Source: JAQCEJ01 sp040881995 (GTDB taxonomy: Bacteria > Planctomycetota > Planctomycetia > Planctomycetales > Planctomycetaceae). Taken from it: a stretch of 41,497 nucleotides of DNA. The position numbers and the translations under genes are program-made. The stretch covers positions 1 through 41,497 of the forward strand of contig JBBECD010000043.1 of the NCBI GenBank assembly GCA_040881995.1. Direction: 5' to 3'. The notes under the pieces were generated by a model. The model searched no databases. It was not told where the DNA came from and saw only the letters and a list, made by a program, of their open reading frames with translations. Below, one piece after another: positions 41,472-41,497 of this stretch. Positions within the stretch are counted from its first letter, which is position 1; every line of letters begins with the position of its first letter.

Positions 41472-41497
41472 GAGGGATGAGGGATGAGGGATGAGGG
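41472..41497. repeat. Family C repeat, left arm at window edge
   Basis: GAGGGATGAGGGATGAGGGA plus a further TGAGGG, a tandem 7-bp GGGATGA unit right after the stop of the LecA-like gene. It is the complement of the CCCTCAT units at 61-83. The matching right arm probably lies beyond the window. Confidence 0.55.

Noticed and set aside
1..41497. CRISPR arrays, tRNA, rRNA, insertion sequences or a defence island
   Set aside because: No regular direct repeats with unique spacers, no tRNA-like cloverleaf recognised in the gaps, and no transposase, integrase or restriction genes. The toxin-antitoxin pair alone does not make a defence island.

Overview
The window looks like a chromosomal segment of a GC-rich member of the Planctomycetota. 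The main evidence is one PSCyt1/DUF1549/DUF1553 cytochrome protein, three DUF1501 proteins with twin-arginine leaders, a beta-propeller/dihaem peroxidase, a genuine formylglycine-generating enzyme, a DUF1080 (3-keto-disaccharide hydrolase) fusion, and several small exported proteins of planctomycete type. I see no rRNA, tRNA, CRISPR array, insertion sequence or prophage. I could not place it below phylum level.

Layout. 94-1086 is a TGS-domain GTPase. It is followed by a 530-bp gap holding an unusual array of about 36 short units spaced by about 10.46 bp, then a secreted M16 zinc protease (1615-4392). A convergent RlmI-like rRNA methyltransferase and a cysteine-rich lipoprotein follow. 7069-11561 is a minus-strand run: beta-propeller/dihaem peroxidase, TlpA-like lipoprotein, DUF2062 membrane protein and PfkB sugar kinase. 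11967-13124 is the formylglycine-generating enzyme. 13221-15775 is a minus-strand haem pair, hemE then protoporphyrinogen oxidase. 16043-16813 is an HpcH/HpaI aldolase, followed by two tandem DUF1501 genes (17243-20217), an acetoacetate-decarboxylase-like gene, a RelB/RelE-type toxin-antitoxin pair, a 53-residue membrane peptide missed by length filters, an LptF/LptG permease, an orphan HPt protein and small exported proteins.

25396-30103 is the canonical planctomycete pair, PSCyt1/DUF1553 and DUF1501, overlapping by 11 nt and followed by a sialidase-type BNR protein. 31948-33750 is a two-gene unit of unknown function (a pseudopilin-like C-terminus plus a CxxC protein). The rest comprises a GT4 glycosyltransferase, a small membrane protein, an archaeal-type phosphoglycerate mutase (apgM), gamma-glutamyltransferase, an oxidoreductase/DUF1080 fusion and a secreted protein with a LecA-like C-terminal domain.

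Functional reading (inference): much of the content suits an aerobic, saccharolytic planctomycete that exports glycan-processing enzymes and haem proteins (sialidase, DUF1080 fusion, PSCyt1, peroxidase, sulfatase activation), with haem synthesis nearby. Only the operon pairs support direct cooperation.

The intergenic DNA is the most unusual part. At least seven families of short, hairpin-forming dispersed repeats occupy gene ends. One family sits exactly between convergent genes at three places and has been read into the 3' end of the protoporphyrinogen oxidase gene. The helically phased array at 1101-1470 is the strongest candidate for something undescribed.
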